A DNA stretch of 64,000 nt, from assembly GCA_903899965.1 (NCBI GenBank), contig CAIULB010000030.1, positions 153,489 to 217,488 on the forward strand, in the 5' to 3' direction. This DNA comes from an uncultured Methylophilaceae bacterium (GTDB lineage Bacteria > Pseudomonadota > Gammaproteobacteria > Burkholderiales > Methylophilaceae). Below are positions 18,670 through 29,157 of the stretch, one piece after another (within the stretch, counting starts at the first letter, position 1; each line of letters begins with the position of its first letter). The notes under the pieces are model-generated. The model worked only from the letters and a program-made list of their open reading frames with translations, did no database searches and was not told the DNA's origin. Both the position numbers and the translations under genes were made by a program.

Positions 18670-19849
18670 ATTGCAACAAGTCACTATCCTCGGTGCGACA
18701 GGCACCATAGGCGTTAATACTTTAGACGTTATTTCACAGCATCCTCATAGCTTTGAAGTTTTTGCATTAACCGCTAATCAAAACGTTGATGTCTTATTTA
18801 ATCAATGTCAGAAATTCAATCCTCGCTATGCTGTTACGCTCGAAGAGCAAGCTGCTGATCAATTGTCTGCAAAACTAAAAAAGGCAGGAAGCGCAACGGA
18901 AGTGCTGAGTGGCATGGCAGCATTAGAGTTTGTTTCAGCTCACGAAAAAGTGGACGCTGTGATGGCCGCGATTGTTGGTTCTGCTGGCTTAAATCCATCA
19001 ATTGCAGCAGCTAAAGCCGGAAAACGCATTTTATTAGCGAATAAAGAAACCCTTGTGATGGCTGGCAGCATTTTTATGCATGCTGTTGAAGAGGGCGGTG
19101 CGACACTGTTGCCGATTGATAGCGAGCATAACGCGATATTCCAAGTGATGCCGCACGAGAAACGTGCAAGCCTTAATGATAGCGGGGTCAAAAAGATTCT
19201 GCTTACGGCATCTGGTGGACCATTCCGCAAATCAAGCGCTGAAGAACTTAAACGTGTCACTGTAAAACAGGCATTAAATCATCCTAACTGGGTGATGGGG
19301 CCAAAAATCACGATTGATTCTGCAACACTTATGAATAAGGGATTAGAGGTTATCGAAGCGCACTGGCTATTTAACGCATCAGCAGAGCAAATTGAAGTGG
19401 TAGTGCATCCACAAAGTGTTATTCACTCTATGGTTGAGTACGTTGATGGCTCTGTGCTTGCTCAGTTAAGCAACCCAGATATGCGCACACCAATTGCTTA
19501 TGCGTTGGGTTATCCAGAACGTCTTCAAAGTGGTGTTAGCTCGCTTGATTTATTCAAAATCGGGCGTTTAGATTTTGAAGCACCTGATACAGATAAATTC
19601 CCATGTTTGCGCTTAGCATTTGACGCATTAAAAGCAGGCGGCAATGCGGCGGCAATCATGAACGCCGCAAACGAAGTAGCGGTTGAAGCATTCATCAAAG
19701 AAAAAATCGGTTTTACGGATATCCCTGCGCTCATTGAATCAGTCATGGAAAGTAGTCAAATTAAAGCGGTAAGCGATTTAGAAATGCTCATTGTGGCTGA
19801 CAAAGAAGCGCGAATTGCCGCTAAAGCATGGGTGAAACGCGCCGCATGA
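18662..19849 (+). CDS. dxr: 1-deoxy-D-xylulose 5-phosphate reductoisomerase
   Basis: Converts DXP to MEP with NADPH, the first committed step of the non-mevalonate isoprenoid pathway. The 395 residues start with the NADPH loop VTILGATGTIGVNTLDVI and include LLANKETLVMAG (about 122), LLPIDSEHNAIFQ (about 145, metal-binding Asp/Glu), TASGGPFR (about 182) and the NHPNWVMGPKITIDSATLMN block (about 205). ATG 18662 is preferred over the in-frame TTG 18653. It supplies isoprenoids for the neighbouring uppS. Confidence 0.96.
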   Translation: MPKLQQVTILGATGTIGVNTLDVISQHPHSFEVFALTANQNVDVLFNQCQKFNPRYAVTLEEQAADQLSAKLKKAGSATEVLSGMAALEFVSAHEKVDAVMAAIVGSAGLNPSIAAAKAGKRILLANKETLVMAGSIFMHAVEEGGATLLPIDSEHNAIFQVMPHEKRASLNDSGVKKILLTASGGPFRKSSAEELKRVTVKQALNHPNWVMGPKITIDSATLMNKGLEVIEAHWLFNASAEQIEVVVHPQSVIHSMVEYVDGSVLAQLSNPDMRTPIAYALGYPERLQSGVSSLDLFKIGRLDFEAPDTDKFPCLRLAFDALKAGGNAAAIMNAANEVAVEAFIKEKIGFTDIPALIESVMESSQIKAVSDLEMLIVADKEARIAAKAWVKRAA

Positions 19850-21219
19850 TTACCTTGCTCGCTTTTGTTTTTACTTTAGCCGTTTTAATTGCTATTCATG
19901 AATATGGTCACTTTCAAGTGGCCAAATGGTGTGGGGTTAAAGTGCTTAAGTTCTCATTAGGTTTTGGCAGACCGATTTACTCAAAAAAGTTTGGCACAGA
20001 CCAAACTGAATTTCTTATCTCCGCCTTACCATTTGGCGGCTTTGTAAAGATGCTGGATGAACGTGAACTTTCAGAAGATGAAAAAGCAAATATTAACCCA
20101 AGTGATTTAAGCCGCGCATTTAATCGTCAAAATGTGTTTAAGCGCATCATGATTGTTGCTGCAGGACCAATTGCCAACCTCCTGCTTGCTATTGCTTTAT
20201 ATTGGGTCTTAATGCTGCAAGGGACGACCGGCATTAAACCCGTTTTAGCTGATGTGAAAGATGGTTCACCAGCTGCAATAGCCCAATTACATCAAGGTGA
20301 TGTTGTCATAAAAGTTGCCGGTGAAAGTGTTAAATTATGGCAAGACTTACAATGGATACTTATTCGGCATGTTTTTAAACAGTCATCGGTAGAAGTTGAA
20401 ACGATAGATGCCAATCTACAAAAACACACCCATACTTTAGATTTAACCGGCATTACAGAAGCGGATTTAAATGCTGATTTTTTAGCCAAGCTAGGTCTTA
20501 AGCCTAATCATCCTCAAGTAGCCGCCGTGATTGGCTCAGTACTTAAAGATAGTGCTGCTGAGAAGGCCGGGCTGAAAGCTAGTGACAGGATTTTAGATGT
20601 TGATGGGCTTGCAATTGATGATTGGGAAACGCTTGTTAAGCTCGTGCAAGTAAGTCCTAACAAAATACTTACGTTTGGGATTGAGCGGAACAATCAAAAG
20701 CAATCAATTGATATTAGGCCCCACGTTGTTATTAAAGACGGTTTAGCATCAGGTCAAATCGGTGCAACAGTTCTGCTCAATGAGAGCCTAATAAAAGACT
20801 ATTTAGTCACGATTCATAGCTCGCCGTCAGAAGCGCTTGTTCGGGCATTACAAAAAACCTATCAAACCGCTACATTTAGCTTAAAAATGCTTGGTAATAC
20901 GCTGACTGGGCAGATTTCAATAAAATCAATTAGCGGGCCAGTCACTATTGCTACCTACGCAGGGCAAAGTGCCCATTTAGGCATAAATGCATTCATTGCC
21001 TTTTTGGCAGTTATTAGTATTAGCCTCGGCGTCTTAAATCTCCTGCCAATACCTGTGTTGGATGGGGGGCATTTGTTGTATTATATGGTTGAATTGATAA
21101 AGGGAAGTCCAGTTTCCGAACAGACCATGGAAATTGGCCAGCGCATTGGTTTGGCAATTTTGGGATTGCTGATGGTATGTGCTTTATATAATGATATTAA
21201 TAGACTGATAGTGGGCTAA
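19846..21219 (+). CDS. rseP: RseP-type site-2 intramembrane zinc metalloprotease
   Basis: Inner-membrane protease that cleaves anti-sigma factor remnants and signal-peptide leftovers. The 457 residues have the HEYGH zinc motif in the first membrane segment (about 19), two tandem PDZ domains (about 115-200 and 210-290, with the [13 protein letters not shown] carboxylate-binding pattern), and the third zinc ligand in [11 protein letters not shown] (about 403) before a last membrane segment. ATG 19846 overlaps the dxr stop (ATGA). It stands before bamA and skp, linking envelope stress control with outer-membrane assembly. Confidence 0.95.
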   Translation: MITLLAFVFTLAVLIAIHEYGHFQVAKWCGVKVLKFSLGFGRPIYSKKFGTDQTEFLISALPFGGFVKMLDERELSEDEKANINPSDLSRAFNRQNVFKRIMIVAAGPIANLLLAIALYWVLMLQGTTGIKPVLADVKDGSPAAIAQLHQGDVVIKVAGESVKLWQDLQWILIRHVFKQSSVEVETIDANLQKHTHTLDLTGITEADLNADFLAKLGLKPNHPQVAAVIGSVLKDSAAEKAGLKASDRILDVDGLAIDDWETLVKLVQVSPNKILTFGIERNNQKQSIDIRPHVVIKDGLASGQIGATVLLNESLIKDYLVTIHSSPSEALVRALQKTYQTATFSLKMLGNTLTGQISIKSISGPVTIATYAGQSAHLGINAFIAFLAVISISLGVLNLLPIPVLDGGHLLYYMVELIKGSPVSEQTMEIGQRIGLAILGLLMVCALYNDINRLIVG

Positions 21220-21224
21220 GCCTA

Positions 21225-23582
21225 ATGATTTTTAAAGAAAAATTAAGTGCTAAATTGAAGCAATTGCCGCTAATAGTGATTGGACTTTACGCTTCTAGTG
21301 CATTTGCCATGGAGCCCTTCGTTGTAAAAGATATTCGCTTAGAGGGTATTCAGCGTACTGAAGCTGGCACGGTATTTAGCTACTTACCTGTTAAAGTCGG
21401 CGAAACAATGGACGACGAAAAGGCAACGCAAGCGATTAAATCACTTTATGGCACAGGCTTTTTCAAAGATGTACGTATTGAGGCAGATCAAGACGTTTTG
21501 GTTGTTACGATTCAAGAGCGTTCTGCAATCGCACAAATTACTTTCAACGGAAATAAATCATTCCCAACAGATAAAATGAAAGAAGGGCTTAAGCAAATTG
21601 GTCTTTCTGAAGGACTTATTTTTGATAAGTCTATGCTTGATCGGGCGGAACAAGAAATTAAGCGTCAGTACTTAGCACAGGGAAAGTATGGCGCCAGTGT
21701 TAAAGCGTCAGTGAGTCCGTTAGAACGTAATCGTGTTGGCCTTCGTTTCGAAATTGAAGAGGGCGCGGTTTCAAAAATTAGAAGCATTAACATCGTTGGC
21801 AATCAAGCGTTTACTGAGGATGAATTGCATGAGCAATTTAAGCTTACAACGCCAGATTGGATGACTTGGTGGAACAAGAACGATCAATATTCAAAACAAA
21901 AGCTCACTGCAGACTTGGAAGCTTTGCGTTCTTTTTATATGAACCAAGGTTATTTAGAATTTAATATTGATTCAACCCAAGTTTCTATTACGCCAGATAA
22001 GCGTGACATCTACATTACAGCTAACATAACTGAAGGTGAGAAATACACGGTTACTGGCATTAAAGTGGCTGGCGACACCATCATCCCAGAGGATGAGCTT
22101 CGTAAGTTAATTGGCTTAAATGTTGGAGACACCTTCAATCGTCAAAAAGTGACAACATCCACCAAAGCAATGAGTGACCGGTTAGGTAATGAAGGATATG
22201 CATTTTCCAATGTCAATGCAGTGCCTGAAGTGGATAAAGAAAATCATACTGTTGCATTTACCTTTATGGTTGATCCAGGTCGTCGCGTTTACGTGCGACG
22301 AATTAACGTAACTGGCAATACCAGAACGCGCGACGAAGTGATTCGACGTGAAATGCGTCAAATGGAATCGTCATGGTATGGCGCCGACAAAATTACACGG
22401 TCTAAACAACGACTAGATCGTTTGCAATACTTCTCTGATGTGAATATTGAGACGCCAGCAGTTCCTGGCACATCAGATCAAGTGGATGTAAATGTGAGTC
22501 TTACTGAAAAGTCAACTGGCAGTATTATGTTTGGTGCTGGTTTGTCTAGTGCTGAAGGGATTGTATTGGGCGTAACCGTCAACCAAAATAACTTTTTGGG
22601 AACAGGTAACCGTGTGTCAGCTCAAGTAAATACAGGTAAAGTAAACACTGTGTATTCATTGTCCTATACTGATCCTTACTTCACGCCAGATGGTATTAGC
22701 CGGACGTTCAATATTTATCGGCGTGATGTTGATACAACCAGTTTGGGAACCGGTACTTATAAGACATCATCTTATGGAGGCGGTGTCTCATTCGGAATGC
22801 CTCTTAACGAGCGCGATTCGGTCAGTGCGGGATTAACATTTGATTATACCGATGTGTCTCTTGACCCTACAAGTCCAAGTATGTATGTGAATTATTGTGC
22901 TGGAAATACGAGTGGTTGTAGCAATTACTCATGGATGCTAAATCTTGGATGGGCCCATGATACAAGAGATAATACGCTATTTCCTAAAGAGGGCGTATAC
23001 CAAAGAGTTTCAACAGAGATTGGTTTGCCTGGCCTAGATTTGGAATATTACAAACTAGAATACAAGCACTCTTGGTATCAGCCTATTAACAACTACATGA
23101 CCTTCATGTTGAATGGTGAACTAGGTTATGGGGACACATACGGTTCTAAAGAGTACCCTTTCTTCAAAAACTTTTACATTGGGGGAGTAAACTCTGTTAG
23201 AGGTTATGATACAAGCGCAATTGGCCCTTATGTCCCGCCTCAGCCATATACAGATGGTTCAGGCAATATTCACCCTGGATACTATACTGGGGGAACAAAA
23301 AGGGTTTTAGGTAATGCAGAAATTTATTTTCCTGTCCCTGGCATGAAAGATTCAAGCCAGTTACGTTTAAGTACCTTCTTCGATGCTGGCAGCATTTCTG
23401 GTAGCAATGTTGCAGGAACGACAGGTTCCAATAGCCTCGCTGACCTTAGATATTCTGTTGGTGCTGGTATAGCATGGTACTCACCTTTTGGACCAATTAA
23501 ATTAGTGTTTGCAAAGGCCCTGAATCCTCAATCTACAGACAGAACACAAATCATCCAATTCCAATTGGGTTCACAATTTTAA
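21225..23582 (+). CDS. bamA: BamA, outer-membrane protein assembly factor
   Basis: Central beta-barrel subunit of the BAM complex that inserts outer-membrane proteins. The 785 residues comprise a signal peptide (cleavage likely after ASSAFA, residue 28), five POTRA repeats (about 30-425, beginning [20 protein letters not shown]) and a C-terminal Omp85 barrel with the [11 protein letters not shown] motif (about 663) in the conserved loop 6. The last residue is Phe, the C-terminal signature of Omp85 barrels. It is placed between rseP and skp. Confidence 0.97.
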   Translation: MIFKEKLSAKLKQLPLIVIGLYASSAFAMEPFVVKDIRLEGIQRTEAGTVFSYLPVKVGETMDDEKATQAIKSLYGTGFFKDVRIEADQDVLVVTIQERSAIAQITFNGNKSFPTDKMKEGLKQIGLSEGLIFDKSMLDRAEQEIKRQYLAQGKYGASVKASVSPLERNRVGLRFEIEEGAVSKIRSINIVGNQAFTEDELHEQFKLTTPDWMTWWNKNDQYSKQKLTADLEALRSFYMNQGYLEFNIDSTQVSITPDKRDIYITANITEGEKYTVTGIKVAGDTIIPEDELRKLIGLNVGDTFNRQKVTTSTKAMSDRLGNEGYAFSNVNAVPEVDKENHTVAFTFMVDPGRRVYVRRINVTGNTRTRDEVIRREMRQMESSWYGADKITRSKQRLDRLQYFSDVNIETPAVPGTSDQVDVNVSLTEKSTGSIMFGAGLSSAEGIVLGVTVNQNNFLGTGNRVSAQVNTGKVNTVYSLSYTDPYFTPDGISRTFNIYRRDVDTTSLGTGTYKTSSYGGGVSFGMPLNERDSVSAGLTFDYTDVSLDPTSPSMYVNYCAGNTSGCSNYSWMLNLGWAHDTRDNTLFPKEGVYQRVSTEIGLPGLDLEYYKLEYKHSWYQPINNYMTFMLNGELGYGDTYGSKEYPFFKNFYIGGVNSVRGYDTSAIGPYVPPQPYTDGSGNIHPGYYTGGTKRVLGNAEIYFPVPGMKDSSQLRLSTFFDAGSISGSNVAGTTGSNSLADLRYSVGAGIAWYSPFGPIKLVFAKALNPQSTDRTQIIQFQLGSQF

Positions 23583-23611
23583 TTAGCAAGTTAGATACTA
23601 GGAGATTTTAA

Positions 23612-24115
23612 TTGAGTAAATTATTAAGTCGTTTATTAGTCGCAGGTTTGTTTGCTTTTAGCGTAAATGCAAACGCAGCTGAGCTTAAAATTGGTTATGT
23701 GCAAGTCGATAAAATCTTGCAAGAAGCGCCACAAACTGCTGAAAGTGGCAAGAAGTTAGAGAAGGAGTTTAGCCCGCGCACACAAGACTTAGAGCGTTTG
23801 CAAAAGCAAATTAAAGACATTGAAACCTCTTTAGATAAAGATGCTTTAACAATGTCGGAAGCAGACAGAAAGAATAAAGAGCGTGACGCAGCCAACCTTA
23901 AAATTGATTTTCAACGTAAACAACGTGAGTTACGTGAAGACGTAAACCTTCGTAAAAATGAAGAATTAGGTTCATTGCAAGACCGCATCAACAAGGCTGT
24001 GACTGCTGTTTCGGAAGCTGAAGGCTACGATTTGGTTGTGTACGGTGGTGTTGCTTATGCAAACAAAAAAATCGACATTACGGATAAAGTGCTTAAATCA
24101 TTAGGCAAGAAATAA
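23612..24115 (+). CDS. skp: Skp/OmpH periplasmic chaperone
   Basis: Trimeric jellyfish-shaped chaperone that carries unfolded outer-membrane proteins to BAM. The 167 residues have a signal peptide ending in VNANA (residue 22), then LKIGYVQVDKILQ, a long charged coiled-coil region (about 45-125) and a C-terminal association domain with a YGGVAYAN-type ending. The start is TTG 23612, with AGGAG seven bases upstream. Position between bamA and lpxD is classical. Confidence 0.93.
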   Translation: MSKLLSRLLVAGLFAFSVNANAAELKIGYVQVDKILQEAPQTAESGKKLEKEFSPRTQDLERLQKQIKDIETSLDKDALTMSEADRKNKERDAANLKIDFQRKQRELREDVNLRKNEELGSLQDRINKAVTAVSEAEGYDLVVYGGVAYANKKIDITDKVLKSLGKK

Positions 24116-24144
24116 TCGACCGCTGATAAGGCAGGTTGGATTGT

Positions 24145-25173
24145 ATGATCTTCACGCTAAAAGCATTGGTTGAAAAGCTAGGTGGCGAGTTAATTGGTGA
24201 TGATGTTGAGGTTAATCATGTAGCGTCTATTGCAAACGCAGAAGTAGGTAGCATCACGTTTATTACTGATACCAAGTATCGAAAAAGCCTTGCTGATACA
24301 AAAGCGAGTGCAGTTATCTTGGCCGAAGAGAATAAAGCTTTTAGCACGCTACCAAGAATAGTGACTGATAATCCTTATGCTTATTTTGCAAAAGTTTCAG
24401 CTTTGTTAAATCCTAAAGATGTTGCAACAAAAGGCATTCATCCTAGCGCATTTGTCGGAACGGATTCAAAGATATCAGCCTCATGTGGCATTAGCCCTAA
24501 TGTTGTGATTGGTCAAAATGTTAGCTTGGCAGATGGTGTTGTGGTCGGTGCTGGATGTTTTATTGGCGATAATGTCGTCGTTGGAAAAAATACCCAATTG
24601 CAATCGAATGTCACCATTTACGCGGATTGCGTTATAGGGGCTAATTGCAATATTGCTGCTGGAGCAGTGATTGGCGCTGATGGATTTGGATATGCAAATC
24701 AAGATGGTGCGTGGGTAAAAATACCGCAAGTCGGCCGTGTGTTGATTGCTGACAATGTAGACATTGGCGCAAATACAACCATCGATCGTGGCGCGCTGGA
24801 CGACACAGTGATTGAGCAGGGCGTTAAGCTCGACAATCTGATTCAGATTGGACATAACTGCGTTATTGGTGAGCATACGGTGATTGCTGGCTGTGTTGGA
24901 ATTGCAGGAAGTGCAAAAGTAGGTAAGCGTTGCCTTATTGGCGGCGCTGCGATGATATTAGGTCATTTGGAAATTGCCAATGACGTGACTATCTCACCAG
25001 GCAGCATGATTACAAGATCGCTGAAAAAAGCAGATACTTATACAGCACTGATGCCATTCCAAACGCATGATGAATGGTTAAAAACAGCAGCAAGCTTACG
25101 TCATTTAACAGAGTTAAATGAAAAATTAAAAAGGCTGGAAAATCAACTAGCTGAATTAAAGCAAACAGATTAA
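24145..25173 (+). CDS. lpxD: UDP-3-O-(3-hydroxyacyl)glucosamine N-acyltransferase
   Basis: Third step of lipid A synthesis, transferring a 3-hydroxyacyl chain from ACP to the 2-amino group. The 342 residues contain an N-terminal uridine-binding domain (about 1-100), a left-handed beta helix of hexapeptide repeats (about 105-300) with the catalytic His in LDNLIQIGHNCVIGEHTVIA (about 236), and a C-terminal coiled coil (LNEKLKRLENQLAEL). ATG 24145 is preferred over the in-frame TTG 24136. Confidence 0.96.
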   Translation: MIFTLKALVEKLGGELIGDDVEVNHVASIANAEVGSITFITDTKYRKSLADTKASAVILAEENKAFSTLPRIVTDNPYAYFAKVSALLNPKDVATKGIHPSAFVGTDSKISASCGISPNVVIGQNVSLADGVVVGAGCFIGDNVVVGKNTQLQSNVTIYADCVIGANCNIAAGAVIGADGFGYANQDGAWVKIPQVGRVLIADNVDIGANTTIDRGALDDTVIEQGVKLDNLIQIGHNCVIGEHTVIAGCVGIAGSAKVGKRCLIGGAAMILGHLEIANDVTISPGSMITRSLKKADTYTALMPFQTHDEWLKTAASLRHLTELNEKLKRLENQLAELKQTD

Positions 25174-25208
25174 AACATAAAATTAATATTGAAAGATAAG
25201 GCAGAAAC

Positions 25209-25670
25209 ATGAGTGATAACCTAGATACAAGTATGGACATCCACCAAATATTGGATCATTTGCCCCATCGATATCCATTTGTGTTGGTTGACCGTGTGTT
25301 GTCATTAGAAGTTGGTAAAGAAATCGTTGCTGTTAAAAACGTCAGCATCAATGAGCCTTTTTTTCCAGGTCATTTCCCATACCACCCTGTAATGCCAGGT
25401 GTGTTAATTGTAGAAGCAATGGCACAAGCAGCCGCTATACTTTCATTTAAGACTATGGGCGTAAAGCCTACAGATGATGCCGTTTATTACTTTGCTGGCA
25501 TTGATAATGCTCGCTTCAAAAAGCCAGTTTCACCTGGCGACCAAATCATTCTAAAAGTGAGCATTGACCGCATACTTCGTGGTATTTGGAAGTACAAAGG
25601 TGTTGCTTTGGTAGACGATGCAATCGTTGCTGAAGCGGAAATGATGTGCATTCTTAAAGAAATCGAATAA
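25209..25670 (+). CDS. fabZ: 3-hydroxyacyl-ACP dehydratase FabZ
   Basis: Hot-dog-fold dehydratase of fatty acid elongation; competes with LpxA for 3-hydroxyacyl-ACP, so its place inside the lipid A cluster matters for balance. The 153 residues include [13 protein letters not shown] (about 17), the catalytic His in [20 protein letters not shown] (about 53) with the Glu of the same block, and the [18 protein letters not shown] signature (about 96). AAGGCAG lies upstream of the ATG. Confidence 0.97.
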   Translation: MSDNLDTSMDIHQILDHLPHRYPFVLVDRVLSLEVGKEIVAVKNVSINEPFFPGHFPYHPVMPGVLIVEAMAQAAAILSFKTMGVKPTDDAVYYFAGIDNARFKKPVSPGDQIILKVSIDRILRGIWKYKGVALVDDAIVAEAEMMCILKEIE

Positions 25671-25681
25671 GCATTTCAAAC

Positions 25682-26464
25682 ATGACATGTACAAACATTC
25701 ATCCAACCGCAATTATCGACCCAAAAGCTGAGCTTGCGAATGACGTTACAGTTGGACCTTATTCGCTTATTGGGCCAGATGTAAAAATCGATAGCGGCAC
25801 CAGCATTGGCTCGCATGTAGTCATTACTGGTCATACAAGCATCGGCAAACACAATCAAATTTTCCAGTTCTCATCATTAGGTGAAGCCCCTCAAGATAAA
25901 AAATATCAAGGCGAGCCGACCAAGCTAGAAATTGGCGACCACAACACCATACGTGAGTTTTGCACCTTTAATCGCGGAACTAGCCAAGACAAAGGCGCCA
26001 CCAAAATTGGCAATCACAATTGGATTATGGCTTATGTACATATCGCTCACGATTGCCATGTTCACAATAATACAATCCTCGCAAACAACTCATCCTTGGC
26101 AGGTCATGTGGATATCTATGATTACGCGATTCTTGGCGGCTTTACCTTGGTTCACCAGTTCTGCAAAATCGGCCAGCATGTGATTACAGCTGTTGGTCCG
26201 GTTGTATTCAAAGATATTCCACCGTACGTCACAGCTTCAGGCTACGACGCCAATCCTCATGGCATCAATGCTGAAGGTCTCAAACGCAGGGGCTTCTCAG
26301 CTGAAAGCATCACTAATATCAAGCGTGCCTATAAAACGCTTTATCGCCAAAGCTTAACTTTGGATGAGGCAAAAGTTAAGCTTACAAACCAAGCCTTAAC
26401 AGCGCCAGAATTAAGTTTGCTTGTGGAGTTTCTGAATGAATCTACACGCGGCATCATTCGCTAA
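25682..26464 (+). CDS. lpxA: UDP-N-acetylglucosamine O-acyltransferase LpxA
   Basis: First step of lipid A synthesis. The 260 residues start with the hexapeptide-repeat helix (IHPTAIIDPKAELANDVTVG) and contain the catalytic His in NWIMAYVHIAHDCHVHNNTI (about 116-135) and the acyl-chain ruler region before GGFTLVHQFCKIGQHVI (about 150). The C-terminal alpha-helical part starts near residue 195. It lies 11 bases after fabZ and 13 before lpxB. Confidence 0.97.
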   Translation: MTCTNIHPTAIIDPKAELANDVTVGPYSLIGPDVKIDSGTSIGSHVVITGHTSIGKHNQIFQFSSLGEAPQDKKYQGEPTKLEIGDHNTIREFCTFNRGTSQDKGATKIGNHNWIMAYVHIAHDCHVHNNTILANNSSLAGHVDIYDYAILGGFTLVHQFCKIGQHVITAVGPVVFKDIPPYVTASGYDANPHGINAEGLKRRGFSAESITNIKRAYKTLYRQSLTLDEAKVKLTNQALTAPELSLLVEFLNESTRGIIR

Positions 26465-26477
26465 TTAGGTTTTTGGT

Positions 26478-27635
26478 ATGACGCTAACTGTTGGTATCGT
26501 TGCAGGTGAGGCTTCTGGTGATTTGCTTGGAAGTCGCTTAATTCGCGCATTAAAAAAACATAGGCCGGATATTGAGTTTGTTGGTATTGCAGGGCCCAAA
26601 ATGATCTCCGAAGGCGCAAAGTCTTTGTACCCTATGGACAAGCTATCTTTGCATGGTTATGGTTTTGATGTTTTAAAACAGATCCCCAGTTTACTCAGAA
26701 TGCGGCGGAAGCTTGGTAATCACTTCATCGCAAATCCACCACAAGTATTTATCGGCATTGATGCACCTGATTTTAATTTCTCATTGGAAAAAAGACTGAA
26801 AAAAAAGGGTATTAGTACTATCCATTACGTCAGCCCGTCAATCTGGGCTTGGCGAAAAGGGCGCATGGGACAGATCAAACGCGCTGTTAGCCACATGTTG
26901 ACCTTGTTTCCATTCGAGCCAGCACTTTATAAAGACAAGGGTGTTAAGGCAACCTTCGTTGGCCATCCGTTAGCGGATGAAATCCCGCTAAATCCTAATG
27001 TTCAAGAAGCTAGGGATTCACTAAGACTCACTAAAGCCCCAATGATTATTGCGATGTTGCCGGGAAGTCGAACAGGCGAAGTAAAACAGCTCGCAGAGTT
27101 ATTTGTAGAAACCGCAAAAAAAATCAGCATGGTTCAGCCTGAAGCATTGTTTCTAGTGCCTCTTATTACGCGAGAAACACGCCTTATTTTTGAAAAAGTG
27201 TTATATGCCAGCATTAATGCGGCAGATGAAAAGCACCACCCTAACTTTAAGATTCTTTTTGGTCATGCTCACATGGCAATGCAAGCTTCAGATCTTGTGG
27301 TAGTGGCCTCTGGGACAGCGACGCTAGAAGCCGCCTTATTAAAGCGACCTATGGTGATTACTTATCGCATGCCATGGTTTAGCTGGCAAATTCTCAAGCG
27401 CTTGAACTATCTGCCTTATGTTGGGCTACCCAATATTCTAGCTGAACGTTTTGTGGTTCCAGAGTTGCTTCAACATGATGCAAATCCAACTAAATTGGCC
27501 GAAACTATTCTTAATATAGTCAATGATAAAACTATATTGAATGACATTCGTACCGAATTTACTGGCATGCATGAGCAATTACGTCAAAACAACGAAGAAA
27601 AGGCTGCGCAGGCAGTATTGACATATCTTTCATGA
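26478..27635 (+). CDS. lpxB: Lipid-A-disaccharide synthase
   Basis: Peripheral membrane glycosyltransferase that joins UDP-diacylglucosamine and lipid X. The 385 residues show the N-terminal [20 protein letters not shown] block, [10 protein letters not shown] (about 95), [14 protein letters not shown] (about 116), [12 protein letters not shown] (about 192) and the C-terminal [20 protein letters not shown] donor site (about 276). Its stop overlaps the rnhB start (ATGA). Confidence 0.96.
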   Translation: MTLTVGIVAGEASGDLLGSRLIRALKKHRPDIEFVGIAGPKMISEGAKSLYPMDKLSLHGYGFDVLKQIPSLLRMRRKLGNHFIANPPQVFIGIDAPDFNFSLEKRLKKKGISTIHYVSPSIWAWRKGRMGQIKRAVSHMLTLFPFEPALYKDKGVKATFVGHPLADEIPLNPNVQEARDSLRLTKAPMIIAMLPGSRTGEVKQLAELFVETAKKISMVQPEALFLVPLITRETRLIFEKVLYASINAADEKHHPNFKILFGHAHMAMQASDLVVVASGTATLEAALLKRPMVITYRMPWFSWQILKRLNYLPYVGLPNILAERFVVPELLQHDANPTKLAETILNIVNDKTILNDIRTEFTGMHEQLRQNNEEKAAQAVLTYLS

Positions 27636-28219
27636 ATAAACATTTAATTTGCGGCGTAGATGAGGCTGGTAGAGGGCCTTTGGCAGGTGCTGTTTTTGCC
27701 GCCGCCGTTATTCTTGACCCAGCAAAGCCAATTGCAGGTTTAACTGATTCTAAAAAACTCTCAGAAAAAAAGCGTGATGCTTTAGCAGTTAAAATTAAAG
27801 AACATGCTTTAGCTTGGGCAATTGCTAGTAGCAGTGTGGAAGAGATTGATGAAATCAATATCCTGCAAGCCAGCTTATTGGCCATGAAACGGGCAATTGA
27901 AGCGCTAGGCGTGGTGCCAACTGAAGTGTTAGTGGATGGTTTACATTGCCCTAAATTGTCGCTGCCAATGCGAGCTATAGTTCAAGGGGATAGCAAAGAG
28001 GCCTCTATTTCAGCGGCTTCCATTTTAGCTAAGACCGCACGAGATGCTGATTTGTACCAGCTAGATAAGCTATATCCAGAATATGGCTTCGCTAAACATA
28101 AGGGCTATCCAACGCCACTACACATGCAAATGCTAGAACAGCATGGCGTATTATCGATTCATCGCAAAAGCTACGCGCCAGTTAAAAAAATATTAAACAG
28201 GGGAGAAGTAAATGAGTGA
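27632..28219 (+). CDS. rnhB: Ribonuclease HII
   Basis: Cleaves RNA in RNA-DNA hybrids and at single ribonucleotides in DNA. The 195 residues contain the [10 protein letters not shown] motif (Asp10 and Glu11), [13 protein letters not shown] (about 46), the third acidic residue in [10 protein letters not shown] (about 100) and [20 protein letters not shown] (about 130). The length is normal. It overlaps lpxB by 4 bases and the following small gene by 8, so it is translated with the lipid A cluster. Confidence 0.96.
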   Translation: MNKHLICGVDEAGRGPLAGAVFAAAVILDPAKPIAGLTDSKKLSEKKRDALAVKIKEHALAWAIASSSVEEIDEINILQASLLAMKRAIEALGVVPTEVLVDGLHCPKLSLPMRAIVQGDSKEASISAASILAKTARDADLYQLDKLYPEYGFAKHKGYPTPLHMQMLEQHGVLSIHRKSYAPVKKILNRGEVNE

Positions 28220-28427
28220 TACCAAAGACAGTAATGGAAATATTTTGAACGATGGTGATTCAGTACAGCTAATTAAAGATTTGAAGGTAAAGGGTACTTC
28301 AGTAACCTTGAAACGGGGCTCTGTTGCTAAAAACATCCGATTAACGGATGACCCTGAAGAAGTTGAATGCAGTGTTGAAAAAGTTAAAGGCTTGGTTTTA
28401 AAAACTTGCTTCTTAAAGAAGGTTTAA
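28212..28427 (+). CDS. PhnA-domain (YjdM C-terminal-like) small protein
   Basis: A 71-residue protein equal to the C-terminal domain of YjdM/PhnA ([20 protein letters not shown], then [20 protein letters not shown]). The zinc-ribbon N-terminal half of full-length YjdM is absent, and no upstream coding for it exists because rnhB occupies that frame space. Despite the historic name there is no evidence of phosphonate metabolism here; the function is unknown. A small beta-barrel (SH3-like) is the expected fold. It overlaps rnhB by 8 bases and its TAA overlaps the stop of the convergent methyltransferase gene in the shared TTAA at 28424-28427. Confidence 0.85.
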   Translation: MSDTKDSNGNILNDGDSVQLIKDLKVKGTSVTLKRGSVAKNIRLTDDPEEVECSVEKVKGLVLKTCFLKKV

Positions 28428-29134
28428 GCCAGCAATAAAAATACAGTGGGCTGCTTGTGCAAATCGGGTAGCTCACTTTTTTTCCATTCAGCAATCGTTT
28501 TGCTGACCACAAACTCCGTTTCCAAACTGACGTTTCTCGCGATACATAACTTAGTATTTGCGCCACAACTCGCCAAAATATCCTCTAGCATGTGCTGATT
28601 TCGGTAGGGCGTTTCAATAAAAATTTGCGTTTCATTGAGGCGCTGCGACTGCTTTTCTATGTCTTTTAATTTGTTAATGCGTGCAGCTTTGTCACTCGGC
28701 AAGTAGCCTAAAAAGGTAAATTGTTGACCATTGAAGCCTGATGCCATCAGGCTAAGTAATATGGATGACGGGCCAACTAAAGGCGCTACTTTAATGCCTT
28801 TGCGATGCGCCAAAGCTGTTAGCGTTGCACCTGGGTCAGCAACCCCTGGGCAACCGGCCTCAGATAGCATTCCAACATCATGTCCAGCGAGCAATGGTGC
28901 AATGAGGGCGGGCAAGTCTTTTTCAGCGCTGTGTTCGTTGAGCAATTGGAAGTTAAGCTCACGTACAGGCTTGTTAGTTTTAACTGACCCTAAAAAACGA
29001 CGCGCGCTTTTTTCATTCTCAACAACAAAATACTCCAAGCTCTGTATCAGCTTAATTACATCAGCAGGGATAACATAACTTAGATTATCGTCACCTAAAG
29101 TGACTGGTACCATGTACAGAGTGCCTAGTGCCAT
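28424..29134 (-). CDS. RsmI-like tetrapyrrole-methylase-fold SAM methyltransferase
   Basis: SAM-dependent methyltransferase of the tetrapyrrole-methylase fold most similar to RsmI, the 16S rRNA C1402 2'-O-methyltransferase. The 236 residues include GTLYMVPVTLGDD at the start, GMLSEAGCPGVADPGA (about 97), PLVGPSSILLSLMASGFNGQ (about 127) and FLGYLPSD (about 150), all RsmI landmarks. Canonical RsmI opens LVPTPIGNLEDIT; here that segment is VPVTLGDDNLSYVI, and the C-terminus lacks the usual HTH-like tail. This looks like the shorter paralogue seen in betaproteobacteria, so I do not call it rsmI. Substrate unknown. Confidence 0.8.
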   Translation of the reverse strand: MALGTLYMVPVTLGDDNLSYVIPADVIKLIQSLEYFVVENEKSARRFLGSVKTNKPVRELNFQLLNEHSAEKDLPALIAPLLAGHDVGMLSEAGCPGVADPGATLTALAHRKGIKVAPLVGPSSILLSLMASGFNGQQFTFLGYLPSDKAARINKLKDIEKQSQRLNETQIFIETPYRNQHMLEDILASCGANTKLCIARNVSLETEFVVSKTIAEWKKSELPDLHKQPTVFLLLA

Positions 29135-29157
29135 CTTAATTTGCCTTATGTATAAGC

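Noticed and set aside
24481-24876. 131-codon minus-strand frame over lpxD
   Set aside because: The hexapeptide repeats of lpxD produce a regular antisense frame; the repetitive Asn-rich product has no family resemblance.
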